From: Bryobacterales bacterium
GTDB lineage: Bacteria; Acidobacteriota; Terriglobia; Bryobacterales; Bryobacteraceae
Direction of reading: 5' to 3'
Assembly: GCA_020854055.1 (NCBI GenBank)
Contig: JADZGD010000063.1
Location: 1 to 47,287 of the forward strand
DNA length: 47,287 nt
Shown one piece after another: positions 36,724-44,903 of this stretch (position 1 is the stretch's first letter; each line of letters begins with the position of its first letter). Position numbers and translations under genes: made by a program. The notes beneath the pieces were generated by a model. The model did not search any database, had not been told where the DNA came from, and was given only the letters and a program-made list of their open reading frames with translations.

Positions 36724-38613
36724 TCACCCGGCTTGACAGAGAACAAAACTCCCGGGCGCCATGCGCAGGTGGAGTTCACCTGTGGAGCGCAACTGTTCCG
36801 CAACAAGAGAACCGGGTCCGGCCCAGCGGCGGCTGGAGGACTCAAGCAGATTTTTCCAGATGCCGACGGGCGCGGGCACTACCAGATCTCCGGCTGCGGC
36901 AGCGAAATAGAAGACCATCAACAGCTTGTTGTCCGCGTCATGGCAGAAGCGCGCGATGGCCGAATCCCCAACTATTTTCGCGCCGCTGGGGTCTCGGCGG
37001 CTGATGGCCGGAAGCCGCTGGCGGAGGGCGATCAACTCACGAACCAGGTCGAGCAATACCCGATGCTGGTTACCCTCCCGGAGTGAGTGATTGATGCGAG
37101 AACGCACGAAAGTGGATTCCGCCTGCGGATCGGGCACTTCGCCCTGCCAGGAGAAAGCGGCGAATTCGCGGCGGCGGCCCTGCCGTACGGCTTCGATCAG
37201 ATCCGGGTCCGAGTGACTGACAAAGTAGAGAAACGGAGCGGTCTCGCCCCACTCCTCACCCATAAACAGCAGTGGCAGATAAGGAGACAACAGCACCACA
37301 CCGGCAGCCAGCTTTTGCATTTCGAATGGCAGCAGGCTTCCGAAGCGGTCACCGAGCATGCGGTTGCCGACCTGATCGTGGTTCTGCGCGCAGACAACCA
37401 ACCGCCCGGGCGGTATGTGAGCGGCTGACTTGCCATGGATCCGGCCGCGATGGGCAGAGTGTTGCCCCGCATAGACGAAGCCTTCGTTCAGTGCCCTGGT
37501 CAAATCGGCCGCCGAGCCGAAATCGCGGTAGTAGCCGGAGCGTTCGCCGGTAAGCAGGGTATGGAGCGCGTGGTGAAAATCATCCGACCATTGGGCGTCG
37601 AGGCCGTAACCGCCATCGCTGGGGCTCTCGACCAGGCGAGGTTCGTTGAGGTCGCTCTCGGCAATGACGTGAATGGCGCGGCCGAGGCGGTGGGCGGCCT
37701 GATGGACGGCCTCGGCCATTTCCTCGAGGATATGTTTCGGGGAATTATCGAAGATGGCGTGGACGGCATCCAGGCGAAGCCCATCCAAATGAAATTCGGT
37801 AACCCAGCGGACCGCGTTGCCGATGACGAAGTTGCGCACCGCACGGCTGTTCGCGCCATCGAAGTTGATCGCCAACCCCCAGGGTGTGTGATAGCGATCG
37901 GTGAAGTAGGGGCCGAACCGGCCGAAATAGTTCCCTTCCGGTCCGAGATGGTTGTAGACAACGTCGAGAACGACCGCCAGTCCGTGGCGGTGAGCGGCAT
38001 CGATAAAGCGTTTGAAGCCGCCCAAACCGCCGTAGGAATTCTGCACGGCAAACGGATACACGCCGTCATAGCCCCAGTTCCGGCTTCCGGGGAACTGAGC
38101 CACGGGCATCACCTCAATGGTAGTGATGCCGAGTGAGGCCAGGTAGTCGAAATGCGCGATAGCGGCGTCGAACGTGCCTTCGGGAGTGTAGGTGCCGACG
38201 TGTAATTCGTAGAAGATGGAGCCGGCGAGTGATACACCGCGCCAGCCGCTGTCGGTCCAGTGGAAGGCATCCTCCACCAACTCCGACGCTGCGTGAACGC
38301 CATCGGGTTGGGAACGCGATGCCGGATCGGGAAATTCGACACCGTCATCGAGGCGGTAAAGATAGCGTGCGCCCGGCTCGATGCCGTTGACGATGGCGTG
38401 AAACCAGCCTTCGCCGGCCGGTGTCATCGGCAGCCTGTTTTCGACGGGCGCGGTTAGGTGGAGTTCGACCGCGGCGGCAAAAGGCGCCCAGACACGAAAC
38501 CCGGCCCGGCGGGAACCGAGCAGGAAAGCGCCGGGGGACAATTCATCGATCTCTCCCAACGGTGATGGTTGAGGCAGGCGAAGTTCCTCCTTCCTTTGGA
38601 GACTACCTTCCAC
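36724..38613 (-). CDS. treZ: Malto-oligosyltrehalose trehalohydrolase, TreZ (GH13)
   Basis: A 629-residue enzyme that releases trehalose from maltooligosyl-trehalose. An N-terminal CBM48-type domain (FRVWAPFAAAVELHL) precedes the GH13 barrel. The barrel has VVLDVVYNHLGPEGNYF, nucleophile Asp near 280 in LDGLRLDAVHAI, acid/base Glu near 318 in VIAESDLNE, and the third Asp near 412 in AQNHDQVGNR. NWGYDGVYPFAVQNSYGG and WSDDFHHALH are TreZ markers that separate it from glycogen branching enzyme. The start is a GTG at 38613. A very strong GGAAGGAGG lies inside the gene a few codons later, so initiation further in is possible. treY is on the opposite strand across a 178-base gap. Confidence 0.93.
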   Translation of the reverse strand: MEGSLQRKEELRLPQPSPLGEIDELSPGAFLLGSRRAGFRVWAPFAAAVELHLTAPVENRLPMTPAGEGWFHAIVNGIEPGARYLYRLDDGVEFPDPASRSQPDGVHAASELVEDAFHWTDSGWRGVSLAGSIFYELHVGTYTPEGTFDAAIAHFDYLASLGITTIEVMPVAQFPGSRNWGYDGVYPFAVQNSYGGLGGFKRFIDAAHRHGLAVVLDVVYNHLGPEGNYFGRFGPYFTDRYHTPWGLAINFDGANSRAVRNFVIGNAVRWVTEFHLDGLRLDAVHAIFDNSPKHILEEMAEAVHQAAHRLGRAIHVIAESDLNEPRLVESPSDGGYGLDAQWSDDFHHALHTLLTGERSGYYRDFGSAADLTRALNEGFVYAGQHSAHRGRIHGKSAAHIPPGRLVVCAQNHDQVGNRMLGDRFGSLLPFEMQKLAAGVVLLSPYLPLLFMGEEWGETAPFLYFVSHSDPDLIEAVRQGRRREFAAFSWQGEVPDPQAESTFVRSRINHSLREGNQHRVLLDLVRELIALRQRLPAISRRDPSGAKIVGDSAIARFCHDADNKLLMVFYFAAAAGDLVVPAPVGIWKNLLESSSRRWAGPGSLVAEQLRSTGELHLRMAPGSFVLCQAG

Positions 38614-38738
38614 GTCGCCGACTCTCCATTGTCGCCTGTTAACTGGCGCGCGGCGAGAAACTGGTGTGATTTGGGGGGAGGAAAACTAAGGAAAAGGTAC
38701 GGTCCTACGAATTGTCTAGCGCATTTGCAGGCGGCGAT

Positions 38739-38768
38739 TTCATGTGTTCAGGGGATAACAAATATAAT
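38739..38768 (+). promoter_or_regulatory. Candidate promoter for the HTH-treY operon
   Basis: A perfect TATAAT lies at 38763-38768, 23 bases upstream of the HTH gene's ATG, in an AT-rich patch (AACAAATATAATCAACC). The -35 is weak (TTCATG at 38739-38744 with an 18-base spacer), so an activator may help. The predicted leader is under 20 bases. The rest of the gap 38614-38791 holds a purine-rich run (GGGGGGAGGAAAA near 38675) but no gene. Confidence 0.45.
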
Positions 38769-38791
38769 CAACCATCCGATAACCTAGGCAT

Positions 38792-39067
38792 ATGGCGGCA
38801 GTTCGTAACGCGTTCTCCGACGTAGCGGCGTTCCGCATGAGCCGCGGAGTCTCGTTACAACAGATCTCACATTCGACTAAGATCGGCGTGTTTTATCTGG
38901 ACGCGATTGAGAACGGCGAGATCGAGAAGTTACCCGGCGGGATCTACACAAAAAGCTATCTCCGGCAGTATGCGCAGGCGATCGGCTATAGCGAACAGGA
39001 ACTACTGGGCCGCTATAGCGGAATGAGGAACGACAACTCTCCGGCTCGCTGTGGGCGCCTGGATTGA
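38792..39067 (+). CDS. Small RodZ-like helix-turn-helix protein
   Basis: A 91-residue protein. Nearly all of it is an XRE/HTH_25-type DNA-binding domain: AFRMSRGVSLQQISHSTKIGVFYLDAIENGEIEKLPGGIYTKSYLRQYAQAIG. The LPGGIYTKSYLRQYA helix is the hallmark of the cytoplasmic domain of RodZ. RodZ itself continues into a membrane helix and a periplasmic domain; here the protein simply stops. Its TGA overlaps the ATG of treY by one base (TGATG), so translation is coupled. It could be an operon regulator or a protein-binding adaptor. A near-consensus -10 box lies just upstream. Confidence 0.88.
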   Translation: MAAVRNAFSDVAAFRMSRGVSLQQISHSTKIGVFYLDAIENGEIEKLPGGIYTKSYLRQYAQAIGYSEQELLGRYSGMRNDNSPARCGRLD

Positions 39068-41970
39068 TGGATCCCAAGATACGCTCGACATCCTCCACCT
39101 ACCGGCTACAACTCAACCACGGGATGACGTTTGAGGACGCACGCGAGTTGGTGTCCTACCTGTATGAGCTGGGAATCGACACGCTGTATGTATCGCCGAT
39201 TCTGCAGGCTCGCGCCGGCAGCATGCACGGCTACGATGTCATCGACCACGGCAAGCTGAATCCGGAACTGGGCGGCGCCGAAGCGCTGGAGCGGCTGGTG
39301 ACGCGCCTGCGCGAGTTCGGCATGGGCCTGATGGTAGACATTGTCCCCAACCACATGTGCGTTTCCGACCTGGCCGACTGGCGCTGGCGCGACGTGCTGG
39401 AGAACGGGCCAAGCTCGCCGGACGCACGATTTTTTGACGTGGACTGGAATCCACCGCGCCAGGACATGAGGGATAAGGTTCTGTTGCCGCGGCTGGGCGA
39501 CCAGTATGGCCGGGTGCTTGAGAACCAGGAACTGCGGATCGAATTCACCGGCGGGGCGTTCAACGTGCGCTACTGGGAGACGGCGTTTCCACTGGCTCCA
39601 CGAAGCTGGATACAGGTCTTGACCCCGGCGGTGGAGCGCGTCCGTGCGGCGCTCGGCAGGTACGCCCCGGCGGTGCTGGAGTTGGAGAGCATCATCACCG
39701 CCCTCGGATATCTGCCGCGGCGTACGGAGTTAGGCGAAGAACGAGTACATGAGAGGCGGCGGGAGCGAGAGATCATTCGCCGCCGGCTGCTCGCACTGAC
39801 CGAGGCGGCGCCGGAGGTGGCCCAAAGCATCGCCGCCGCGCTTGACCAGATCAACGGAGAACGCGGTGTTCCGGAGAGTTTCGATGCGCTGGAGAAGCTG
39901 CTGGCGGATCAGGCCTACCGATTGAGCTACTGGCGAGTTGCGGCCGATGAGGTGAACTATCGCCGGTTTTTCGACATCAATGAACTGGCGGCGATTCGCA
40001 CCGAAGATCCGGCTGTGTTTGAGGAGACACACCGGCTGATCTTCGAACTGATCGGCAAGGGTTGGATCACCGCTCTTCGGGTAGATCATCCCGATGGGCT
40101 GTTCGATCCGGCAGGCTATTTTCAGCAACTTCAGGTGGAGTCTCCGCTGCCTGACCCGGCCGCAACAGGACGGCGCCTTTATGTAGTGGCGGAAAAGATC
40201 GTTTCCGGAGACGAGGAACTCCGGGAGAACTGGCAGGTGGAGGGCACCACCGGGTATGGCTTCCTGAATCAGTTGAACGGATTGTTCGTGTACTCCAACA
40301 ACCACGCGGCATTCCGCAGAGGATACGAACGCCTGACGGGATGGAGGAGGCCGCTGGAGGAATTGATCTACGATTCCAAGCGGCTGATTCTGCAGGCTTC
40401 GATGTCGAGCGAGTTGAATGTGCTGGCGCGGCGGCTGGACCGGATCTGCCAGCAGCACCGCCACACTCGGGATTTTACGCTGGAGACCCTGCGCTTCGCC
40501 TTGAGTGAGATCATCGCGTGCTTCCCGGTCTACCGGACCTATATTACGGCGGAACAAAAGGAGCCCGATCCGGAAGACCGGCGGCACATCGAGAGCGCCG
40601 TAATGGCGGCGATTTCGCGGAATCCCGCCATTAACGAGTCCGTCTTCGACGCGATCGGGTCCCTGCTGATGCTGGAAGATCCCGACGGAACCAGCGCGGC
40701 GCTGAAAGCCGAGCGCCGCTTGTTTGTCATGCGGCTGCAGCAGTTAACCAGCCCGGTGATGGCGAAGGGAGTGGAGGATACGGCTTTTTACCGCTACTAT
40801 CCGCTGGCGTCGTTGAACGAAGTGGGCGGGGACCCGGCCCGATTCGGTGTTACGCCGCGTGCTTTTCACCGGGCGAACGAGATACGGTTGAAACGCTGGC
40901 CCCGCGAGATGCTGTGCAGCTCAACGCACGACACCAAGCGGAGCGAGGACGTCCGGGCGCGGATCAACGTACTCTCCGAGATACCGGAGCCATGGTTCGC
41001 GGCCGTTAACCGGTGGATTGCAATGAATGCCGGCAAGCACGCGGTGGTCGACCGGCAGCCAACACCCGATGCCAATGCCGGGTACCTGATCTACCAGACG
41101 CTGGCCGGAGTATGGCCCTTCGCGGCGCTATCCGGCGAGCAGCGCTCCGAATTCGTCAACCGGATGACCGGATATCTGGAGAAGGCCATGAAGGAGGCTA
41201 AACTACATACCAGTTGGGTAAACCCGGATGCTCGCTATGACCGGGCCGTCCGCGGCTTCATTGAAGCGATTCTGGAACCCGCCCCGGACAACGCGTTTCC
41301 CGATGACTTCCAGGCCTTCGTGGCTCCCGTGATCCGGGCGGGAATGTTGAATTCCCTGTCGCAGGTATTACTCAAGGGACTGTCGCCCGGGGTGCCGGAT
41401 TTTTATCAGGGCTGCGAGAGTTGGAATTTCTCGCTGGTGGATCCTGACAACCGGCGGCCGGTGGATTTCGTGAAACTGCAAAAGGAGATGGAATCACTCA
41501 AGCCGCGGATCAGCGAAGCCCGCGCCGAACTGGTGGGCGAACTGCTGCGGACGGCCGAGGACGGGAGGATCAAGCTATTTCTCACTTGCTGCACGCTCCG
41601 GTACCGGAGGGCGAATCGCGCTCTTTTTGAGACGGGCGCCTACACGCCGCTCGAGCCGATCGGATCGCGGCGCGCGCACCTGGTGGGTTTTGCGCGCCGG
41701 TGGGAGCGCAGCGTGATGATTGCCGCGGCCGGGCGATTCTTTCTGAAGTTGGACCCATCCGGCGCGTTGCCGCTGCCCGCCGGAGTATGGGAGGACACGG
41801 CACTTCCGCTCCCGAAGCAAGCGCAGGCGAGCAGCTACCATAATGTTCTGACGGGCGAGAGCATGCGGGCGGTGGAGCATGCCGGGCGGCTGGTGCTGCC
41901 CGCCGGCGAGTTGTTCCGGACAGGGCTGCCCGTGGCGCTACTCGAAGCCCAGGGACAGGCCGAGGACTGA
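39067..41970 (+). CDS. treY: Malto-oligosyltrehalose synthase, TreY (GH13)
   Basis: A 967-residue enzyme that isomerises the reducing-end alpha-1,4 linkage of maltodextrin to alpha,alpha-1,1. STYRLQLNHGMTFEDARELV and LYVSPILQARAGSMHGYDVIDHGKLNPELGG are diagnostic. In the barrel I see MVDIVPNHMC, nucleophile Asp near 340 in ALRVDHPDGLFDP, acid/base Glu near 376 in VVAEKIVSG, and SSTHDTKRSEDVRARI with Asp near 621. The large inserted helical domain and the C-terminal LPDFYQG-type region (GVPDFYQGCE) match the family, as does the length. Its ATG overlaps the HTH stop by one base. With TreZ it makes trehalose from glycogen-like glucans; the debranching partner TreX is not in the window. Confidence 0.95.
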   Translation: MDPKIRSTSSTYRLQLNHGMTFEDARELVSYLYELGIDTLYVSPILQARAGSMHGYDVIDHGKLNPELGGAEALERLVTRLREFGMGLMVDIVPNHMCVSDLADWRWRDVLENGPSSPDARFFDVDWNPPRQDMRDKVLLPRLGDQYGRVLENQELRIEFTGGAFNVRYWETAFPLAPRSWIQVLTPAVERVRAALGRYAPAVLELESIITALGYLPRRTELGEERVHERRREREIIRRRLLALTEAAPEVAQSIAAALDQINGERGVPESFDALEKLLADQAYRLSYWRVAADEVNYRRFFDINELAAIRTEDPAVFEETHRLIFELIGKGWITALRVDHPDGLFDPAGYFQQLQVESPLPDPAATGRRLYVVAEKIVSGDEELRENWQVEGTTGYGFLNQLNGLFVYSNNHAAFRRGYERLTGWRRPLEELIYDSKRLILQASMSSELNVLARRLDRICQQHRHTRDFTLETLRFALSEIIACFPVYRTYITAEQKEPDPEDRRHIESAVMAAISRNPAINESVFDAIGSLLMLEDPDGTSAALKAERRLFVMRLQQLTSPVMAKGVEDTAFYRYYPLASLNEVGGDPARFGVTPRAFHRANEIRLKRWPREMLCSSTHDTKRSEDVRARINVLSEIPEPWFAAVNRWIAMNAGKHAVVDRQPTPDANAGYLIYQTLAGVWPFAALSGEQRSEFVNRMTGYLEKAMKEAKLHTSWVNPDARYDRAVRGFIEAILEPAPDNAFPDDFQAFVAPVIRAGMLNSLSQVLLKGLSPGVPDFYQGCESWNFSLVDPDNRRPVDFVKLQKEMESLKPRISEARAELVGELLRTAEDGRIKLFLTCCTLRYRRANRALFETGAYTPLEPIGSRRAHLVGFARRWERSVMIAAAGRFFLKLDPSGALPLPAGVWEDTALPLPKQAQASSYHNVLTGESMRAVEHAGRLVLPAGELFRTGLPVALLEAQGQAED

Positions 41971-42037
41971 GCTTGCCGCTTCACGACGGATGGCGAGCGC
42001 TCCGTGCGCCGGCTTTCTTCCATGTACCCTGATCGAT

Positions 42038-42850
42038 ATGGACGTTGTAGTCAGCGATCTGGACGGAACGCTGTTGGATCATCACACCTACTCGTTCCAG
42101 GCGGCATTACCTGCGCTGCGGCTGTTGCGGGAAAAGAAAGTGCCGCTGGTACTGTCGAGCAGTAAGACACGGAGCGAGATGGAGCACTGGCGGACTCTGA
42201 TCGGCTCAAGCGATCCATTCATCGCCGAAAACGGAGGGTGCGTGTATGTGCCCGAAGGTTACTTTCCATTCGCGGTGCCGGCGGCGCAAACGCGCGGCGG
42301 ATATCACCTGCTCGAGCTGGGCACCGGCTACGCCGAACTGGTCGAGTCGCTTCAAGCGGCGTCGGCGCGCTCCGGCTGCCGGGTACGCGGGTTTCACCAG
42401 ATGGACGCCGAAGAGATTAGCACCCTGTGCGGGCTGGCTCCGGAGATAGCGCGGCTGGCCAGGCAGCGAGAGTTTGACGAGCCGTTCGTGGTGCTGGACC
42501 CCGAACGCGAGCAGGCGTTGGTTGATGCCATTGAAGGCGCTGGGAAGCGCTGTACACGGGGCGGCCGCTTTCTGCATATCGTGGGCGACAACGATAAAGC
42601 CGCCGCATTGGAGAGACTGATCGGGTTATACCGCCGCCTGGACCCGGAAGTGCGAACCATCGGCCTGGGAGATGGGTTGAATGACATTCCCTTCCTGAAG
42701 ATGGCGAATGTCGCCTACCTCATTCACACACCCTGGATTGACAGGATGCAGCGTGCGGTGCCGCCAGGCCGCGCGACTGCGAATCCCGGACCCGCGGGGT
42801 GGTGTGAAGCGATTCTAGAGTTGTACGCCGGGGGCGCACCGGCCCCCTAG
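42038..42850 (+). CDS. HAD phosphatase of the MPGP type (glucosyl/mannosyl-3-phosphoglycerate phosphatase)
   Basis: A 270-residue HAD enzyme of the Cof/MPGP subfamily. Motif I is DLDGTLLD (Asp7 nucleophile, Asp9), motif II LSSSKTR, motif III the Lys of DNDKAAALERL, and motif IV GDGLNDIPFL. The cap contains IAENGGCVYVPEGYF, typical of mannosyl-3-phosphoglycerate phosphatase; the same type serves as GpgP in Persephonella. It would remove phosphate from glucosyl- (or mannosyl-) 3-phosphoglycerate made by the GpgS-like enzyme encoded nearby. The start at 42038 is the first Met before the motif-I strand. It lies 67 bases after treY and converges on the TM-helix gene with a four-base overlap. Confidence 0.88.
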   Translation: MDVVVSDLDGTLLDHHTYSFQAALPALRLLREKKVPLVLSSSKTRSEMEHWRTLIGSSDPFIAENGGCVYVPEGYFPFAVPAAQTRGGYHLLELGTGYAELVESLQAASARSGCRVRGFHQMDAEEISTLCGLAPEIARLARQREFDEPFVVLDPEREQALVDAIEGAGKRCTRGGRFLHIVGDNDKAAALERLIGLYRRLDPEVRTIGLGDGLNDIPFLKMANVAYLIHTPWIDRMQRAVPPGRATANPGPAGWCEAILELYAGGAPAP

Positions 42851-43551
42851 AGATGGCTCCAAAGCGAGCGTTCACGCTCTCCTTCCTCCGGGGAAGGCGG
42901 ATGGCCGATCCGCTTTTCAAAGGTGCCGCGCAGACCGAAACCGAGAGCGATGGCCGAGGCCAGGGCTGCGCTGCCGATCAGGATGATGAAGGCGGCGAAA
43001 AAGACCTCCCGCGCGAAGTCCAATGCTTCGGCAGCCACCACGATGGCGACGAAAACCACGACAATCCGGACGGCGGCGGCCAACCGGCGGGGATAAGGCA
43101 TGCCCTCATTGACCGCCCAAATGATCGTGCTCCGGTTCAGATACTGGCCCAGCCAGAAGCCTGCCACGAGAATGGCCAGCCCGGTGACCAGTTTCGGGAC
43201 CGAAAAGACCGTAGCTTCGATGATCCGTGAGGTGAGCGTGGTGTCGAATACATCGAGCGCGGTGAGGATGCCGATAGCGAGAATGATCCAGTAGCAGGCG
43301 CCTGAGATCAGCGCCGCGCCGCGAAGCCGGCCGGACCGGTCCAGCATGGACGAGAGCCCGCTTTCCCCAAGAAACCGGTCGAGCGCAGCGCCTTTGACAA
43401 CGCGCAGAACCATCCAGCGGACTGTCACCGCCAGCAGCCATGCCACGGCAATGATGGTTCCGGCGACAATCAGCGGCGGGACATAAGTGACAAGGTGCTG
43501 GGCCAGGCGAGCCAGCGTCTTTTCAAAAATCTGCTGTAGAACGAGGATCAT
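42847..43551 (-). CDS. Conserved-TM-helix membrane protein related to MscS-like channels
   Basis: A 234-residue membrane protein with about five hydrophobic helices: LIVAGTIIAVAWLLAVTVRWMV, GACYWIILAIGILTALDVF, VPKLVTGLAILVAGFWLGQYLN, IVVVFVAIVVAAEAL and FIILIGSAALASAIALGFGL. The helix with (V/I)P.L..A..ILVAG..... is the 'conserved TM helix' repeat (PF05552) found in CmpX- and YggB-type mechanosensitive channels. The MscS pore/beta domain itself is missing, so it may be an accessory or a minimal channel. It overlaps the GT78-like gene by four bases (ATGA) and ends a three-gene compatible-solute operon. Confidence 0.85.
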   Translation of the reverse strand: MILVLQQIFEKTLARLAQHLVTYVPPLIVAGTIIAVAWLLAVTVRWMVLRVVKGAALDRFLGESGLSSMLDRSGRLRGAALISGACYWIILAIGILTALDVFDTTLTSRIIEATVFSVPKLVTGLAILVAGFWLGQYLNRSTIIWAVNEGMPYPRRLAAAVRIVVVFVAIVVAAEALDFAREVFFAAFIILIGSAALASAIALGFGLRGTFEKRIGHPPSPEEGERERSLWSHL

Positions 43552-44903
43552 CGTTCAACCTCCAATGGGTCCGTGCTGGGCGGACCCGGCTGCTGATCGC
43601 GGACCGGACCGGCAAGCGTAGCAGCGGCGGCACGCTCGGTGTGCCAGCGCTCTTTCAGGTACGGTTTCAGAGTCTCGAACGTAAGACAGAGGTTTTCAAT
43701 CCGGTTCTCGACATCAGCCGCGAACATCTCCCTGGTTTCGACGACGAAGGACGCCACCCGGGCGAGGTAGAGCGGCGTTAGCGACCGCAACAGGTGCCCA
43801 CGGTTCATGCGGCTCCGCTGATAGGCACAACCGAAATCGTAGATGATCTCTACCCACAGCTCGTCGTCGAGGTGAAACTTTTCCTGGCAGACGCCGTTGC
43901 CGGTAAGGCCTCTCAACCGCCTCAAGGTGGAACCATCGAGAGCCAGCGACCAGATCTCGCCAAGCTCACGGCAGCCGGTGGCGAAGGCGCGGATCATCCG
44001 GTTAAGATTCACCTCAATGGGATCCAACCCGACGTCGTAAGGAAATCCGTAGAGATCCACCGGCTGGCTGGCCTCAACCAGAGACCAGGCAGTCTGATAC
44101 TCGTCCATCAACGCGAATACGCTGCCCACCACCTGTTGCAACATGGCGCTCAGGTCCGCGCCCGGGTCCTTGGCGTCGTGCAGTTTCGCTCCGAGAAAAC
44201 TCTGGCAGGTGCGAAAGTCCTCAGCCACGGCGATGGTGGTCATCCAGATATCGATGCCGTAGCGGGCCACATCGGACTCCCAGTCACGACGGGACAGATA
44301 GCGCTCAAATAAGCGCGCGGAGAGTCCGAAATCGCCGCCGATCGGCTGCCGGATACGGCGGCCGTAGAGGCTTCGCGTCAGGGGATAGACGATGCTGTTG
44401 GTGATGGTGCCGTCGTATTTATGGCGGTGATAGTAGGGCGCCACAAAGTCGTAACCGGCATGAATCACCGGGCGTACCAGCAGGTCGATCCACTCCGGCG
44501 TGATGGAACGGAGGTCGGAATCGACCACCGCGCAGGCTTTGGCGCCAAGCCGCCGGGCCATATCGAAGACCATACGGAAGGCACTGCCCTTTCCGGGGAT
44601 TCCGTGGTAGGGGAACGAAAGGCGATGAATGCCGGTGAGGGTGGTGGAGACCATCAGCAGGCGGGAAAAATCGACGCTGGCCGATAGGACTTCGTCACGC
44701 GTGCCGTCGGTTGATCCGCCGTCCGAGTTCACAATGACGGCGCTGAACTCCGGAAAGTATTTGACAAGTCCGGCCTGGGCCGCGCGGACGACATGCCCGA
44801 TGGTGCGGACGTTATTGTAACTGGGAATACCGATGACGATGTCGGCGCGCTGGATCGCATCGAGCGCGCGGCCGGCTTCCTCCGGTATCACCGAGTCAGG
44901 CAT
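43548..44903 (-). CDS. GT78-like glycosyltransferase (mannosyl/glucosylglycerate synthase-like)
   Basis: A 451-residue GT-A-fold enzyme. Segments in order are VIGIPSYNNVRTIG, VNSDGGSTDGT, GIPGKGSAFRM, the metal-binding DxD in VVDSDLRS, then QPIGGDFGLS and YGIDIWMTTIAV. From memory, the PGKG...DAD...QPLGGE...WGID order matches Rhodothermus mannosylglycerate synthase (GT78) and the one-step glucosylglycerate synthase Ggs. Either would transfer a sugar from NDP-sugar directly onto D-glycerate. The start at 44903 gives an eight-base overlap with the GpgS-like gene upstream; a longer frame would lie wholly inside it. The donor sugar cannot be told from sequence. Confidence 0.8.
   Translation of the reverse strand: MPDSVIPEEAGRALDAIQRADIVIGIPSYNNVRTIGHVVRAAQAGLVKYFPEFSAVIVNSDGGSTDGTRDEVLSASVDFSRLLMVSTTLTGIHRLSFPYHGIPGKGSAFRMVFDMARRLGAKACAVVDSDLRSITPEWIDLLVRPVIHAGYDFVAPYYHRHKYDGTITNSIVYPLTRSLYGRRIRQPIGGDFGLSARLFERYLSRRDWESDVARYGIDIWMTTIAVAEDFRTCQSFLGAKLHDAKDPGADLSAMLQQVVGSVFALMDEYQTAWSLVEASQPVDLYGFPYDVGLDPIEVNLNRMIRAFATGCRELGEIWSLALDGSTLRRLRGLTGNGVCQEKFHLDDELWVEIIYDFGCAYQRSRMNRGHLLRSLTPLYLARVASFVVETREMFAADVENRIENLCLTFETLKPYLKERWHTERAAAATLAGPVRDQQPGPPSTDPLEVER

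Noticed and set aside
36699..36845. N-terminal extension of the PRC-barrel protein
   Set aside because: It would overlap the 3' end of treZ by over 100 bases and adds a low-complexity segment without homology; the Met at 36698 starts the domain.
41879..42037. N-terminal extension of the HAD phosphatase
   Set aside because: It overlaps the end of treY, and the HAD motif-I strand begins right after the Met at 42038.
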